Shown here in pieces: positions 50,442-59,176 of a stretch of DNA of 64,000 nucleotides. Within the stretch, counting starts at the first letter, position 1; the number at the start of each line of letters is the position of its first letter. A program made the position numbers and the translations under genes. Below the pieces are notes generated by a model. The model made no database searches. It was not told the origin of the DNA and was given only the letters and a program-made list of their open reading frames with translations. The DNA comes from Alphaproteobacteria bacterium (lineage in GTDB: Bacteria > Pseudomonadota > Alphaproteobacteria > Micropepsales > Micropepsaceae), in assembly GCA_021324545.1 (NCBI GenBank), contig JAJPIX010000059.1, positions 44,046 through 108,045 of the forward strand, written 5' to 3'.

Positions 50442-51163
50442 GCGTCGCCGAACTGGCGCACGGGCGAAGGGCCCGTGATCCGGTCCGCGATCCAGAACGG
50501 CGCGTACAGGACAAGCACGTAAACCACGGCCAATGCCGCCAGCCCGCCGATGTACCATGGCCAGGGGCCGAGATAATCGATCGCCGACGCGGCGCCGGGT
50601 TTTGCGCGCAGATAGCCGAAATTCGTTCCAAACAGCCAATCCACCACGCCAGCCGAGGCCAGATAGAGCAACGACCACGCCAGCACGCGCGGAATGGACG
50701 AAGGATACGGCCGCATGCGGCATCCGAACGTAAGATAAAGCACCGCCGCGATCACCCCGCCATGGAAGGCAAAAAACACGATGAAGCGGAGGTCCGGGAA
50801 ATCGTAGAACAGTTCGGGCGTCAGCAGCGCCTGAAGTGTTCCCGAAAAGGCCCAGAAATAGGCGGCCTCGTAGGAATACTGGTTGGGGCGGATCAACGTG
50901 ATCAGCGCCGCAATCGTGGCCCAGTCGCAGAGCCACATGGGGGCGACCGTCTGCAGCGAGATCCAGCCCCGCTGCCAGATCAGCCAGTACCACAGGATCC
51001 AGGTTGCGATCAGTTCGGCGGCGAAAAACCAGCGCATGGCGCGCCGCGCACCTTCGCCGCCGGATGCGCGCACGATCGTGGCAAGTACCAGCGGGAAGAG
51101 AAACGTCAGCGCGATCGTCCACAAATGGGCGGAGCCGAAAAGCACGAAAGGGGGCGCATGCAT
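50438..51163 (-). CDS. TIGR02206/YwaF family membrane protein
   Basis: Encodes 241 residues from the ATG at 51163 (MHAPPFVLFGSAHLWTI). Six to seven helices are visible, for example LWTIALTFLFPLVLATIV and YLLIWQRGW later in the sequence. Its motifs PMWLCDWATIAALITLIRPNQ and FRFIVFF-type helices fit YwaF/TIGR02206 proteins. Function unknown. It is convergent with the ParA-partner gene and shares 4 nt with it. Confidence 0.8.
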   Translation of the reverse strand: MHAPPFVLFGSAHLWTIALTFLFPLVLATIVRASGGEGARRAMRWFFAAELIATWILWYWLIWQRGWISLQTVAPMWLCDWATIAALITLIRPNQYSYEAAYFWAFSGTLQALLTPELFYDFPDLRFIVFFAFHGGVIAAVLYLTFGCRMRPYPSSIPRVLAWSLLYLASAGVVDWLFGTNFGYLRAKPGAASAIDYLGPWPWYIGGLAALAVVYVLVLYAPFWIADRITGPSPVRQFGDA

Positions 51164-51260
51164 CACGCGCGCATTATAGGGCGCACGGGGGCATCGCGCA
51201 CCTGCAGACTGGCGACGGACGCACAAACCCGCTAATCGTCGCGGGCATTCGGGGGCGTCA

Positions 51261-53081
51261 ATGAGCGAACTTCACAGAATCTTCAATGACAGCGGCGAGG
51301 CCCATGAGAGCGCCCCCCGCTGGGCCAAATTCCGCGCCGACATGGCGAAGGCTTTTCCATCGCCATTTCGCGGCGATCACGACCCGCTGGCGCAGAACAT
51401 TCTGAAGGCAATCCGGCATCTGAATGAACTTCGGCCCGAGCGCGGCGGCCCCGCCTATCTTGGAGAAAACCCGGCCCTCACCATCGATTTCGAAGCCGTG
51501 AAAGAGGCGGCCCTTTCGCCGCACATGGCAAGCGTACACGACGTGATCAATCAGGCCGTGCAGCTGTTCGAAGGCATGCCAAACTGGGGCCATCCGCTCA
51601 CCATGTGCAATGTCATCCCCCAGCCGAACACGGCGGCGCTGATTGCGGCCATGCTCGCACAGGTGTTCTCCCCCAACATCCTGGAGGGCGAATATTCGTG
51701 GAACGTGCACCGGACGGAGCTGGAAACGGCCGCCATCATGGCGCGGCTGATCGGCTGGGATCCGGCCGGGGCCGGCGCGATTTATACCTTCGGCGGCTCG
51801 GGCTGCTGGACATATCACATGAAATATGCGCTCACGCGCGTGCTGCCCGACTCCCGTAACAAGGGCGTGCGGACCGATGCAAAGCTCTTATGCTCGCAGC
51901 AGGCGCACTACACCATGATGAACAGCTCCGACTGGACGGGGCTTGGCATGGACAACATCCTGCGGATCGAAACAGACACGGCGACAAACAGCATGGACCT
52001 GAAGCATCTGGAATCGGTGCTGAGGGACCTGCACGCGCGGAACATTCCGGTTGCGTCCGTGGTGTGCACCATGGGCACAACCGACGCCAACGCCTTCGAC
52101 CCTGTGGCGGGGGTGCGCGCGTTGCTGGACCGCTATCCCAATCCGCCGCCATACGGGAAGGCCCTGCTCTATTGCGACGCGGTGATCGGCTGGTCGTGGC
52201 TTACCTTTGGAGAATATGACTTCGAGAGGAATCCGCTGGGCTTTTCCCGCGCCGTGCTGCCGCATCTGAAGGAGAACTATGAACTGGTCGAAGGCATGAA
52301 GCATGCCGATGCGGTGGGGATCGATTTCCACAAAACGGGCTGGTCGCCCTGTTCTTCGAGCTGTTTCCTTTATCGCAACAGGGCGGAATTCGAGACGCTG
52401 ATGAAGCGGCCGGGATCGGCCTATTTGCAGGCGCGCTCGCCTTACAATCCGCTGGATTACACGCTGGAGGTTTCGCGCGGCGCTGCCGGCGCCATGGCCG
52501 GCTGGGCCAGCCTGAAATTTTTCGGCCAGGAGGGCTTTCAGGCCGTGCTTGGCGGAATTCTCGAGAACAAGGCCTATTTGCGCCATCTGCTGGACGCCGA
52601 AGACGAATTCGTCTGCGCCAATCCGGACGATTACGGCCTTGTAACGCTGATGCGCGCCTACCCCAGGGGCGTGAACGGCGACCGGCAGTTCTTCCGGGAG
52701 CTCACCGACCCATCGGCGCGCAGCGAGCTGATCCGCCACAACCATCTGACACGCGCCATCGGCGACAGGCTTTGGGACTGGTTCCGTTCCGGCCGCAAGG
52801 TCAACGGCGAATATACGCCGTACATGAGCTTTTCCACGGGCTTTCGGGTGGCGGAATACAACCGGGACGGGAAGGATCCGGACGCCGTGATCTATGCGCT
52901 GAAGATGTTTCCCATGAATGTGCACATCACGCCGCATTCCATGAAGCACGCGCTGGATTGCGTGGCCGCGGCGCGCGACGCCGTGATTGCAGAAGGGTTT
53001 TCCGAATCCGATGTCGTGATCCACGATCCGTGGAGCAGCGCTCATGTCAGCCGGAGCGCGCCGGCAGGCGCGACCGCCTGA
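51261..53081 (+). CDS. PLP-dependent group II decarboxylase family protein
   Basis: Encodes 606 residues. The PLP lysine lies in VGIDFHKTGWSPCSSSCF. Supporting motifs are IYTFGGSGCWTYHMKYAL, VVCTMGTTDANAFDPV and the Asp in LYCDAVIGWSW. It resembles the large glutamate/tyrosine/2,4-diaminobutyrate decarboxylase family but is longer than GAD. Substrate unknown. It is divergent from the YwaF-like gene and not obviously linked to the 2OG-oxygenase that follows. Confidence 0.82.
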   Translation: MSELHRIFNDSGEAHESAPRWAKFRADMAKAFPSPFRGDHDPLAQNILKAIRHLNELRPERGGPAYLGENPALTIDFEAVKEAALSPHMASVHDVINQAVQLFEGMPNWGHPLTMCNVIPQPNTAALIAAMLAQVFSPNILEGEYSWNVHRTELETAAIMARLIGWDPAGAGAIYTFGGSGCWTYHMKYALTRVLPDSRNKGVRTDAKLLCSQQAHYTMMNSSDWTGLGMDNILRIETDTATNSMDLKHLESVLRDLHARNIPVASVVCTMGTTDANAFDPVAGVRALLDRYPNPPPYGKALLYCDAVIGWSWLTFGEYDFERNPLGFSRAVLPHLKENYELVEGMKHADAVGIDFHKTGWSPCSSSCFLYRNRAEFETLMKRPGSAYLQARSPYNPLDYTLEVSRGAAGAMAGWASLKFFGQEGFQAVLGGILENKAYLRHLLDAEDEFVCANPDDYGLVTLMRAYPRGVNGDRQFFRELTDPSARSELIRHNHLTRAIGDRLWDWFRSGRKVNGEYTPYMSFSTGFRVAEYNRDGKDPDAVIYALKMFPMNVHITPHSMKHALDCVAAARDAVIAEGFSESDVVIHDPWSSAHVSRSAPAGATA

Positions 53082-53222
53082 CGGCCGAGCGGCGATATGC
53101 GGTTTGGCGATGGGCGATCCCGCATTCCGTCATTGCCACGCATTAGAACGTCCTCCGGCGCGGAACGTTTCTGAAGCGGCTTTTGCGGGAATCACAACTT
53201 CGTGCAGTGACGAAAACGCCAC

Positions 53223-54293
53223 TTGCATGCCGAACTGAATCGGAAAAACTCCCAAGCCTTCGGGGCGAAAGAATTGAGCGGCAATCGTGAAGGGGGCGCG
53301 CAGCCCCTCGAGACACTGCTGAAGACGGCTGCGGAGTCGCCTGCAGCGGCAAGCGACATCGCCTGCCGCCTGCTGGTTGGGCGGGACGCGCCCCATTTGC
53401 CGGCCGACGGCATGGCCTTGCTGGAGCGGGCGGCCCTGCAAAACGAGCCGGGTGCGCTTTGCACGCTCGCTACATTGCGCGCAGCCGGCGCATGGACGCA
53501 TCAAAGCTGGCCCGAAGCGCTCGACCTTCTGCAAAGGGCCGCGATTGCCGGTTCCGCCGATGCGCGCGCGCAGATTTGCCTCATCGCGTCGGATCGCGCG
53601 CTGGCCCGTGCGGCGTGCGAAGCCGGCACGGACAGCGACGTCTGGCGGAGGCTTTGCCAATCAATCGACCTGCATGCGTTCGTTGCGCCGCCGCCGCCTG
53701 TTCAGGTCCTGCAAAGCCCGCGGGCCTGGACCGTGACGGACTTTGCAACGCCGGAACTTTGCGCCTGGCTCATCGGCCGCTCCGCGGGCAAGCTGAAACC
53801 CGCAAAGATGCGCGACGCCACAACCGGCATCGCCAGCGCGCTCGATACGCGGACGTGCAGCGATTTCGTCTTCGACATTGTGCAGGGCGGAATCGTGATG
53901 CTGTTGCTTCGGACGAAGATTTCGGCCGCCGTCTCGATCCCGGTGCCGCATATGGAGCCGCCCCAGATCTTCCACTACGCCGTCGGTCAGGAAATCAAGG
54001 CCCATTTCGATTTCGTGTTCGACGGCAAGCATCCCTACGGCCAGGACGGTACATATACGGGCGACCGGCTTGTGACATTCCTGCTCTATCTCAACGACGG
54101 CTATGACGGCGGCGAGCTCGAATTTCCCAAGGCCGGATACAGATACAAAGGCAGGATTGGCGACGGCATCTTCTTTGCCAGCCAACGGGAGGGAAAGCCG
54201 GACAGAATGAGCCTTCATGCCGGCAGGCCCGTGACGCGGGGCGAGAAATACGTTCTGTCACAATGGATTCACAACCAGCCCTTCCGGGCTTAG
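53223..54293 (+). CDS. 2-oxoglutarate/Fe(II) dioxygenase, prolyl 4-hydroxylase-like
   Basis: Encodes about 356 residues. The TTG start is uncertain, with another in-frame TTG at 53274. The N-terminal half has Sel1/TPR-like helices (ADGMALLERAALQNEPGALCTLATLRAAGAW). The catalytic half has the HxD in IKAHFDFVF, the C-terminal His in RMSLHAGRPVTRGEKYVLSQWIH and Lys for 2-oxoglutarate. It matches the prolyl 4-hydroxylase alpha subunit fold of bacterial and eukaryotic enzymes. The protein target is unknown. Confidence 0.82.
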   Translation: MHAELNRKNSQAFGAKELSGNREGGAQPLETLLKTAAESPAAASDIACRLLVGRDAPHLPADGMALLERAALQNEPGALCTLATLRAAGAWTHQSWPEALDLLQRAAIAGSADARAQICLIASDRALARAACEAGTDSDVWRRLCQSIDLHAFVAPPPPVQVLQSPRAWTVTDFATPELCAWLIGRSAGKLKPAKMRDATTGIASALDTRTCSDFVFDIVQGGIVMLLLRTKISAAVSIPVPHMEPPQIFHYAVGQEIKAHFDFVFDGKHPYGQDGTYTGDRLVTFLLYLNDGYDGGELEFPKAGYRYKGRIGDGIFFASQREGKPDRMSLHAGRPVTRGEKYVLSQWIHNQPFRA

Positions 54294-54309
54294 GCGGCCC
54301 GGCCGCCGC

Positions 54310-54939
54310 CTATGAACGCGCCGCGGCGTTCGGAACGGTCGCTCCGGATCGCTGGTAGAGCGCCCAACCAAGCACCGCTACCCAGCCGAACCAGGCTCCA
54401 AACAGTGCGCGCTGCGCAATGCCGATTACGGGGCGTACATGGGCCCAAACAGCCCCTTCAGGATCGAGCGAACTGAGGTTTGCCAGGATCGCGGCCCATA
54501 CGACCACAAAAGCGACCCAGGAAAAGGCGACCAGCCGTTTTGCATGCGAATCCCGCCGCCATGTGATGGCAAAGGCAAGCGGCGCCTGATAGCCGATGAT
54601 TTCAGACAGCCCGAAGACATTGTGAAGCGGATGCGGGGAGGCGAAATAGGCCACGCCCAGGATCGAAATCGTCATGCTCCCGATCAGATACGCCGCCAGC
54701 GGTGAGCGCGCGGCCTGAACCGAAAGCTCGCGAAGACCGAGCGCAAAGACGAAGATGCACGCAGCCACTGCGAACAGGGTCAGCGCGAACGCAACTCGTA
54801 ACGGCGAATCCATCTCGCCGATCTCGCTTACCGTCTGATGCACATGACTGTAGCCCGGCAGCTGGGCCGCCAGTCCGGCGACACCGCACAGAAAAATGAC
54901 GGCCGCGAGCGGCCCGAACAGCAGCCGATAATTCTTCAT
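54310..54939 (-). CDS. DUF998-like integral membrane protein
   Basis: Encodes 209 residues from the ATG at 54939. Six helices are apparent; MKNYRLLFGPLAAVIFLCGVAGLAAQLPGYSHVHQTVSEIGEMDSP is a typical DUF998 start, and HPLHNVFGLSEIIGY follows later. Function unknown. It overlaps the desaturase stop by 4 nt on the same strand, so the two genes are cotranscribed and may serve one lipid-related role. Confidence 0.75.
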   Translation of the reverse strand: MKNYRLLFGPLAAVIFLCGVAGLAAQLPGYSHVHQTVSEIGEMDSPLRVAFALTLFAVAACIFVFALGLRELSVQAARSPLAAYLIGSMTISILGVAYFASPHPLHNVFGLSEIIGYQAPLAFAITWRRDSHAKRLVAFSWVAFVVVWAAILANLSSLDPEGAVWAHVRPVIGIAQRALFGAWFGWVAVLGWALYQRSGATVPNAAARS

Positions 54940-56048
54940 GTTACAGCCCGCGGAGCCTTGCAGCGCGCGGTCTGGTCGCGGGACTGCAAATCGCTTCGGC
55001 GAATGGCGATGTCGAAATCGGCCCTGATGTGATCCCACCAGAAGCGGAAGTAGGAGCGGCTGTTGGCCGCGTTGAAAACCTCCGGCGCTGCGGCCCGCAG
55101 CTTCGGCAGCCGCGACCATGCCACGTTCGGAAAGGTGTGATGTTCGACGTGATAGCCGATATTGAAGAGGAACAGATTGCCCCACCAGTAGGTCGAGCGC
55201 GTAGGCGCGTCTTTGTCATCGCCCGGATGTTCCGAGAGAAACTGGCCGACCGCGGTGATTCCGGCACGGCCGGAAAACAGGGACAACGACCACACCTGAT
55301 AAAGCAGCGCCCAGGGACCGAGGAGCAACAACAGTCCGGCCCACACCGCGAGCGACATCCCGATGAAGATCAGCCGGTCGGCTTTGGACGGTTTGGTCGC
55401 GCCGGTGTCACGCCACACATCGCGCGGCGAAAGCCCGTAATGCCGCGCGTAAATCCTGGGCAACAGCATGAATTCCACCAGAAAGCCCAACGGAAGGAAA
55501 TGCAGCACCATGAACAGAACCGTCGACGCCCGCTGAACGCCCGGATGCTCTGCATGGAATTTGCGGCGCGCGAAGAAGCGGCAGATGTCTTCGTGCTCGT
55601 AGTCGCCTTCATAATCGCCCAGATGCGGATGATGACTCGTGATGTGGTTGTGCTGATAGGTGAGCTGCCGCGAGAATGAAGTGAACACCGCCTCGATCAG
55701 AAGGTCGAAGGCCAGCTTTGCGCGCAGCTCGCGGAACACCAGTTTGTGGGCGCTTTCATGCACCAGGGCGCCGGCCGCGTGGATGACGAACTGGCCGATG
55801 CAGAAGGCAGCCAGGAACACCGCCCACACATTCGTGGCGGAAACGGCCCACGCCACCGTCCACTGAATCGCCAAAAGGCCCGCCGCGGCGAGTGCGCTTC
55901 TCCACTCCGGCCCCGCAAGAGCCACGACCTCGGGATGCGCCTTCACCACCTGCCGGCGCATTTCGTTGTGCCGCAGCGCATGTGCGGAAATGCCCCGCGC
56001 GTGCGGCGCAAGGGGCGGTTCGGAGTGGAATGCTTCAACCGCGGCCAT
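54936..56048 (-). CDS. Membrane fatty acid desaturase, DEGS (dihydroceramide desaturase)-like
   Basis: Encodes 370 residues. Three histidine boxes are visible: HESAH (97-101), HNHITSHH (133-140) and HVEHH (300-304, in GYHVEHHTFPNV). The start LRHNEMRRQVVKAHPEVVALAGPEW and the end FPNVAWSRLPKLRAAAPEVF resemble sphingolipid delta-4 desaturases. Di-iron catalysis at a membrane lipid chain is expected; the substrate (ceramide or ordinary acyl lipid) is unproven. A CtrA box lies 14 nt upstream and DUF998 is downstream in the same operon. Confidence 0.8.
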   Translation of the reverse strand: MAAVEAFHSEPPLAPHARGISAHALRHNEMRRQVVKAHPEVVALAGPEWRSALAAAGLLAIQWTVAWAVSATNVWAVFLAAFCIGQFVIHAAGALVHESAHKLVFRELRAKLAFDLLIEAVFTSFSRQLTYQHNHITSHHPHLGDYEGDYEHEDICRFFARRKFHAEHPGVQRASTVLFMVLHFLPLGFLVEFMLLPRIYARHYGLSPRDVWRDTGATKPSKADRLIFIGMSLAVWAGLLLLLGPWALLYQVWSLSLFSGRAGITAVGQFLSEHPGDDKDAPTRSTYWWGNLFLFNIGYHVEHHTFPNVAWSRLPKLRAAAPEVFNAANSRSYFRFWWDHIRADFDIAIRRSDLQSRDQTARCKAPRAVT

Positions 56049-56061
56049 ATCCGGCTGCCCG

Positions 56062-56076
56062 TTAACCTTTTATTAA
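56062..56076 (-). promoter_or_regulatory. CtrA binding box upstream of the desaturase
   Basis: On the minus strand TTAATAAAAGGTTAAC fits the full CtrA consensus TTAA-N7-TTAAC exactly. It sits 14 nt from the desaturase ATG at 56048. CtrA is the cell-cycle master regulator of many alphaproteobacteria. I noticed no other exact match in the window, but I did not scan exhaustively. Confidence 0.65.
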
Positions 56077-56139
56077 GGATACAGGACCAGCCGAATCAAC
56101 ACAATCCGTGCACGCACGAATGCGCCGGCGCTGCCCGCG

Positions 56140-57528
56140 TCAGCGCGCATGGTGATGGCCCCGCTGCCGCGCCGAAGAGTGCACCAGCGGATTCTTGCGC
56201 AGATGGTCCAGCGCCCGGCGAATGTCATCCAGCAGCATGGAGGCCATGTCGCGCGACACGCCATGGCGCACAAGGATGCGCTGCACCACCGTGTCCTTCC
56301 GGTCCGGCGGCAACGGATAGGACGCAATCTGCCACCCATGCATGCGCACGCGCTCGGAAAGATCGTAAAGGGTGAAGCCCCGGACACCGTCCTTCAGCTT
56401 GTAGCAGACGGCCGGCAGCCCGCCGTTGCCGTTGTAGAGCACCTCGATTTCAGGCAGATGCGACAGTTCCTGCGCCAGATACTGCGCGGTGTTCGCGCAG
56501 GTTTGCTGGATGTGGCGATAGCCTTCACGGCCAAGGCGCAGGAAATTGTAATACTGTGCGATGATCTCTCCGCCCGGCCGGCTGAAGTTGAGGGCGAATG
56601 TCGGCATGTTGCCGCCCAGATAATCGACATAGAAGATGAGATCTTCGGCAAGATCGCCGGCCTCCCGCCAGACCACCCAGCCCACGCCCAGCGGCGACAG
56701 CCCGTATTTGTGGCCGGAGGTGTTGATGGACTTCACGCGCGGGATGCGAAAATCCCATTCCAGATCGGGTTGGAGAAACGGCGCCACGAAGCCCCCGCTC
56801 GCCGCATCGACATGCAGCGGAATATCGAGGCCGGTCTTCTCGTGAAGCTCATCGAGCGCGCGGGCGAATTCCCTTACCGGCTCATATATGCAGGTGAAGG
56901 TAACGCCCAGCGTGGCCACCACGCCGATCGTGTTTTCGTCACAATGGGCGGCAAGCTGATCGGCGCCGACGCATAGCGCGCCCGGCCGTATGGGAATCTC
57001 GCGAAGTTCCACGTCGAAATAGCGCGCAAATTTGTGCCAGCACACCTGCACCGGGCCGCAGACGAGGTTAGGCCTGTCGGCCGGCTTGCCTTCGGCGCTG
57101 CGCTTCTTGCGCCAGCGCCACTTGAGCGACAGACCGCCCAGCATGGCCGCTTCGCTGGAGCCGGTGGTGGAGCAGCCCAGCGTTTCGCCGGCGCGCGGCG
57201 CGTTCCACAGATCGGCCAGGATGTGCACGCAGCGGGACTCGATCTCCGCCGTTTGCGGATATTCATCCTTGTCGATCATGTTCTTGTCGATGTTCTCGTC
57301 CATCAGCCTGCGCACTTCCGGTTCGACCCAGGTTGTGCAGAAGGTGGCGAGGTTCTGGCGCGAATTGCCGTCGAGCAGCAGCTCGTCGTGGATCAGGTTG
57401 TAGGCGTCGGCCGGCGCCATGCCGCGTGCGGGCATCTGAAATTTCGGGACATCCTGCTCTTCCGGGGAGAGCGCGTGGCGATTCGCCAGTTTTGCGTTCA
57501 AGCCGCGTCTGACCCGGTGCAAAGCCAT
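56140..57528 (-). CDS. gadB: Glutamate decarboxylase
   Basis: Encodes 462 residues (E. coli GadA/B 466). It converts glutamate to GABA, consuming a proton. The N-terminal region includes [29 protein letters not shown], and [22 protein letters not shown] and [12 protein letters not shown] are typical GAD motifs. The PLP lysine is in [15 protein letters not shown] Glu/GABA antiporter, which accompanies it for acid resistance, is not in the window. The GTP-rich upstream gap to 57654 holds no clear promoter. Confidence 0.95.
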   Translation of the reverse strand: MALHRVRRGLNAKLANRHALSPEEQDVPKFQMPARGMAPADAYNLIHDELLLDGNSRQNLATFCTTWVEPEVRRLMDENIDKNMIDKDEYPQTAEIESRCVHILADLWNAPRAGETLGCSTTGSSEAAMLGGLSLKWRWRKKRSAEGKPADRPNLVCGPVQVCWHKFARYFDVELREIPIRPGALCVGADQLAAHCDENTIGVVATLGVTFTCIYEPVREFARALDELHEKTGLDIPLHVDAASGGFVAPFLQPDLEWDFRIPRVKSINTSGHKYGLSPLGVGWVVWREAGDLAEDLIFYVDYLGGNMPTFALNFSRPGGEIIAQYYNFLRLGREGYRHIQQTCANTAQYLAQELSHLPEIEVLYNGNGGLPAVCYKLKDGVRGFTLYDLSERVRMHGWQIASYPLPPDRKDTVVQRILVRHGVSRDMASMLLDDIRRALDHLRKNPLVHSSARQRGHHHAR

Positions 57529-57653
57529 GGATTGCGTCCTTTTAATTCCTGGGAGCCTGTTTCCCCATAAACACAATGCGGCAGCCCGGCGCAACCGACT
57601 TGCCGCCCATGAAGGCATATGCAAAAGAAAACCGTTCAAGCGGGACGGGCGCA

Positions 57654-57929
57654 ATGCTCCGGTGGCTTTTTCTGATGGCGGCTTTGCTGGGCCTGGCGGG
57701 GTGCGATCTTCCCACGCCGGGCGAAGCGCTGGACACGCTCGGCCTGAATTCGCGCAACGCCGAGCCGCCGCCGGTGGACGGACCCGTGAATGCGCATTGC
57801 CGGGACGTCGCCCAACAGCGCATGCGCGATGGCGCCTATAATGGTCTCGACGAGGAGACACAGCAGGCGATCTACAGCGGCACCTACTCGGACTGCGTGA
57901 AATACGAATCCAGCCACGGCCCCGGCTGA
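57654..57929 (+). CDS. Small lipoprotein of unknown function
   Basis: Encodes 91 residues from the ATG at 57654. The signal peptide [17 protein letters not shown] ends in the lipobox LAGC, so Cys17 would be lipidated. The mature part is about 75 residues, with [39 protein letters not shown] carrying two cysteines. Longer starts (57609, 57576) would place an unlikely long N-region before the signal and were not used. Family unknown. Confidence 0.7.
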   Translation: MLRWLFLMAALLGLAGCDLPTPGEALDTLGLNSRNAEPPPVDGPVNAHCRDVAQQRMRDGAYNGLDEETQQAIYSGTYSDCVKYESSHGPG

Positions 57930-57978
57930 GGCCGGTTTGCCGCGCCGGCTGCGCGTGTTAATTTCCGCACGCGCCTTT

Positions 57979-58052
57979 GCGGGCGTAGTTCAATGGTAGA
58001 ACGGCAGCTTCCCAAGCTGCATACGAGGGTTCGATTCCCTTCGCCCGCTCCA
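57979..58052 (+). tRNA. tRNA-Gly (anticodon CCC)
   Basis: A complete cloverleaf is readable: acceptor GCGGGCG pairs with CGCCCGC, D arm GTTC/GAAC, anticodon stem GCAGC/GCTGC with loop TTCCCAA (anticodon CCC), and T loop TTCGATT. The discriminator T and a genome-encoded CCA follow (58050-58052). It decodes GGG. Confidence 0.95.
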
Positions 58053-58057
58053 GCCGC

Positions 58058-58567
58058 TCAGTGCAGCGGCTCCGGTTTTCCCGTCGGTACGGGCGGCTCA
58101 AGCTTCGCCGCGAGATAAAGCGTGAAGCGGCGCGTGCCATAAGCCAGGAGGGCCAGAACGACCAGTTCGACGGCGGTCGGCCAGGCCCCGCCGGTCAGCG
58201 CGGCAAGAATGCCCGTGAGCACCACGCCCGCGCCCGCCAATGCAAGGCCGACAATCACACCGATCACGCCCCATGATTGCAGCGTGATGAGAAATCCCAA
58301 CACCCAGGCCGTGATGCCGAACACAAGCCATGACAGCAGATAACCCCAACGGGCAAGCTGCCTGAGGACGGGAATGAAGGCGATCGGTACGCAGATGACG
58401 CTGACGATCAGCGCAAGGCGCGTGAACCAGAACAGGTCTGGCATCAGGCCGTATTGGACAAAATCGGGGCCCTTCACCAGAAAGGCGGCCAGGAAGAACA
58501 CCAGAACGGCCACCGCCAGCGCAAACAGCATGCCGCCCGGCGTTTTCAAAACGTTCAGATCACCCAT
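58058..58567 (-). CDS. Membrane protein of unknown function
   Basis: Encodes 169 residues with four to five hydrophobic helices, including GGMLFALAVAVLVFFLAAFLVKG, LALIVSVICVPIAFIPVL and VGLALAGAGVVLTGILAAL. The tail TLYLAAKLEPPVPTGKPEPLH is short and soluble. No motif ties it to a characterised family. It begins 5 nt after the tRNA-Gly on the opposite strand. Start MGDLNVLKTPGG is chosen as the first ATG. Confidence 0.75.
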   Translation of the reverse strand: MGDLNVLKTPGGMLFALAVAVLVFFLAAFLVKGPDFVQYGLMPDLFWFTRLALIVSVICVPIAFIPVLRQLARWGYLLSWLVFGITAWVLGFLITLQSWGVIGVIVGLALAGAGVVLTGILAALTGGAWPTAVELVVLALLAYGTRRFTLYLAAKLEPPVPTGKPEPLH

Positions 58568-58977
58568 TTGGCCAGCCCGAATCCGCGCCGGCTTGCTTAC
58601 AACATCATTGTGGCGATGAAAATCGGCGCGTCATCGACCCATTCCATCCCTGATTGCTGACTGAATTGGGAGGCTGACGCGGGATCGCATCGCCGCGAAC
58701 TGTGCCCAAGGGGACAAAAACAAGGGGCGCGGCGGACGGGGTCGGTCATGGCCCGCATGCGGGACCGGGATAGCCCGCGGGCCGCAGGGCCGGACCGCCC
58801 AAACCCAAGATTTTCTTTGATAATTCGCAATGCACGACACATGCCGTGCCCGCATGGCTGACATACTTGGGCCCGCGATGTCGCCACTATTGGCAACTGC
58901 CCTCCAGCCCATATCTCCAGCGCGTGACCGGTCGACAGGCGCTTCCCCCCGGCGCCGCCGGTCTGATGGAGAGGCAA
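58568..58977. other. Gap between the membrane protein and the small Ala-rich ORF
   Basis: No convincing gene on either strand before 58978. Mildly GC-rich palindromic stretches near 58745-58785 (GGCCCGCATGCGGGACC and similar) look like REP-type sequence rather than coding DNA. No clear promoter was recognised. Confidence 0.4.
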
Positions 58978-59169
58978 ATGTCTGAGTATTCGTTGAGCAG
59001 CGAGGTTTTCGGCAGCAAGGCCCTGACCTTCGCAACCGTGATCGGTTCGGCGCTGCTTCTGATGGCGATTTTGGCCGCGCCCGCCCCGCAGGCGACCGCG
59101 CAGAACACGGTCCAGCAGCCCGCCGCGCAGCCCGCGGCCACGGTGTCCCTGGCTGACAGGACGCCGTGA
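58978..59169 (+). CDS. Small single-pass membrane or secreted protein
   Basis: Encodes 63 residues from the ATG at 58978, preceded by GAGAGG. One hydrophobic segment (TFATVIGSALLLMAILAAPAP) is followed by a Gln/Ala/Pro-rich tail (QNTVQQPAAQPAATVSLAD). Start and ribosome site are plausible, but size and low complexity keep confidence modest. It converges on spoVR, ending 8 nt from it. Confidence 0.5.
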   Translation: MSEYSLSSEVFGSKALTFATVIGSALLLMAILAAPAPQATAQNTVQQPAAQPAATVSLADRTP

Positions 59170-59176
59170 TGACGGG

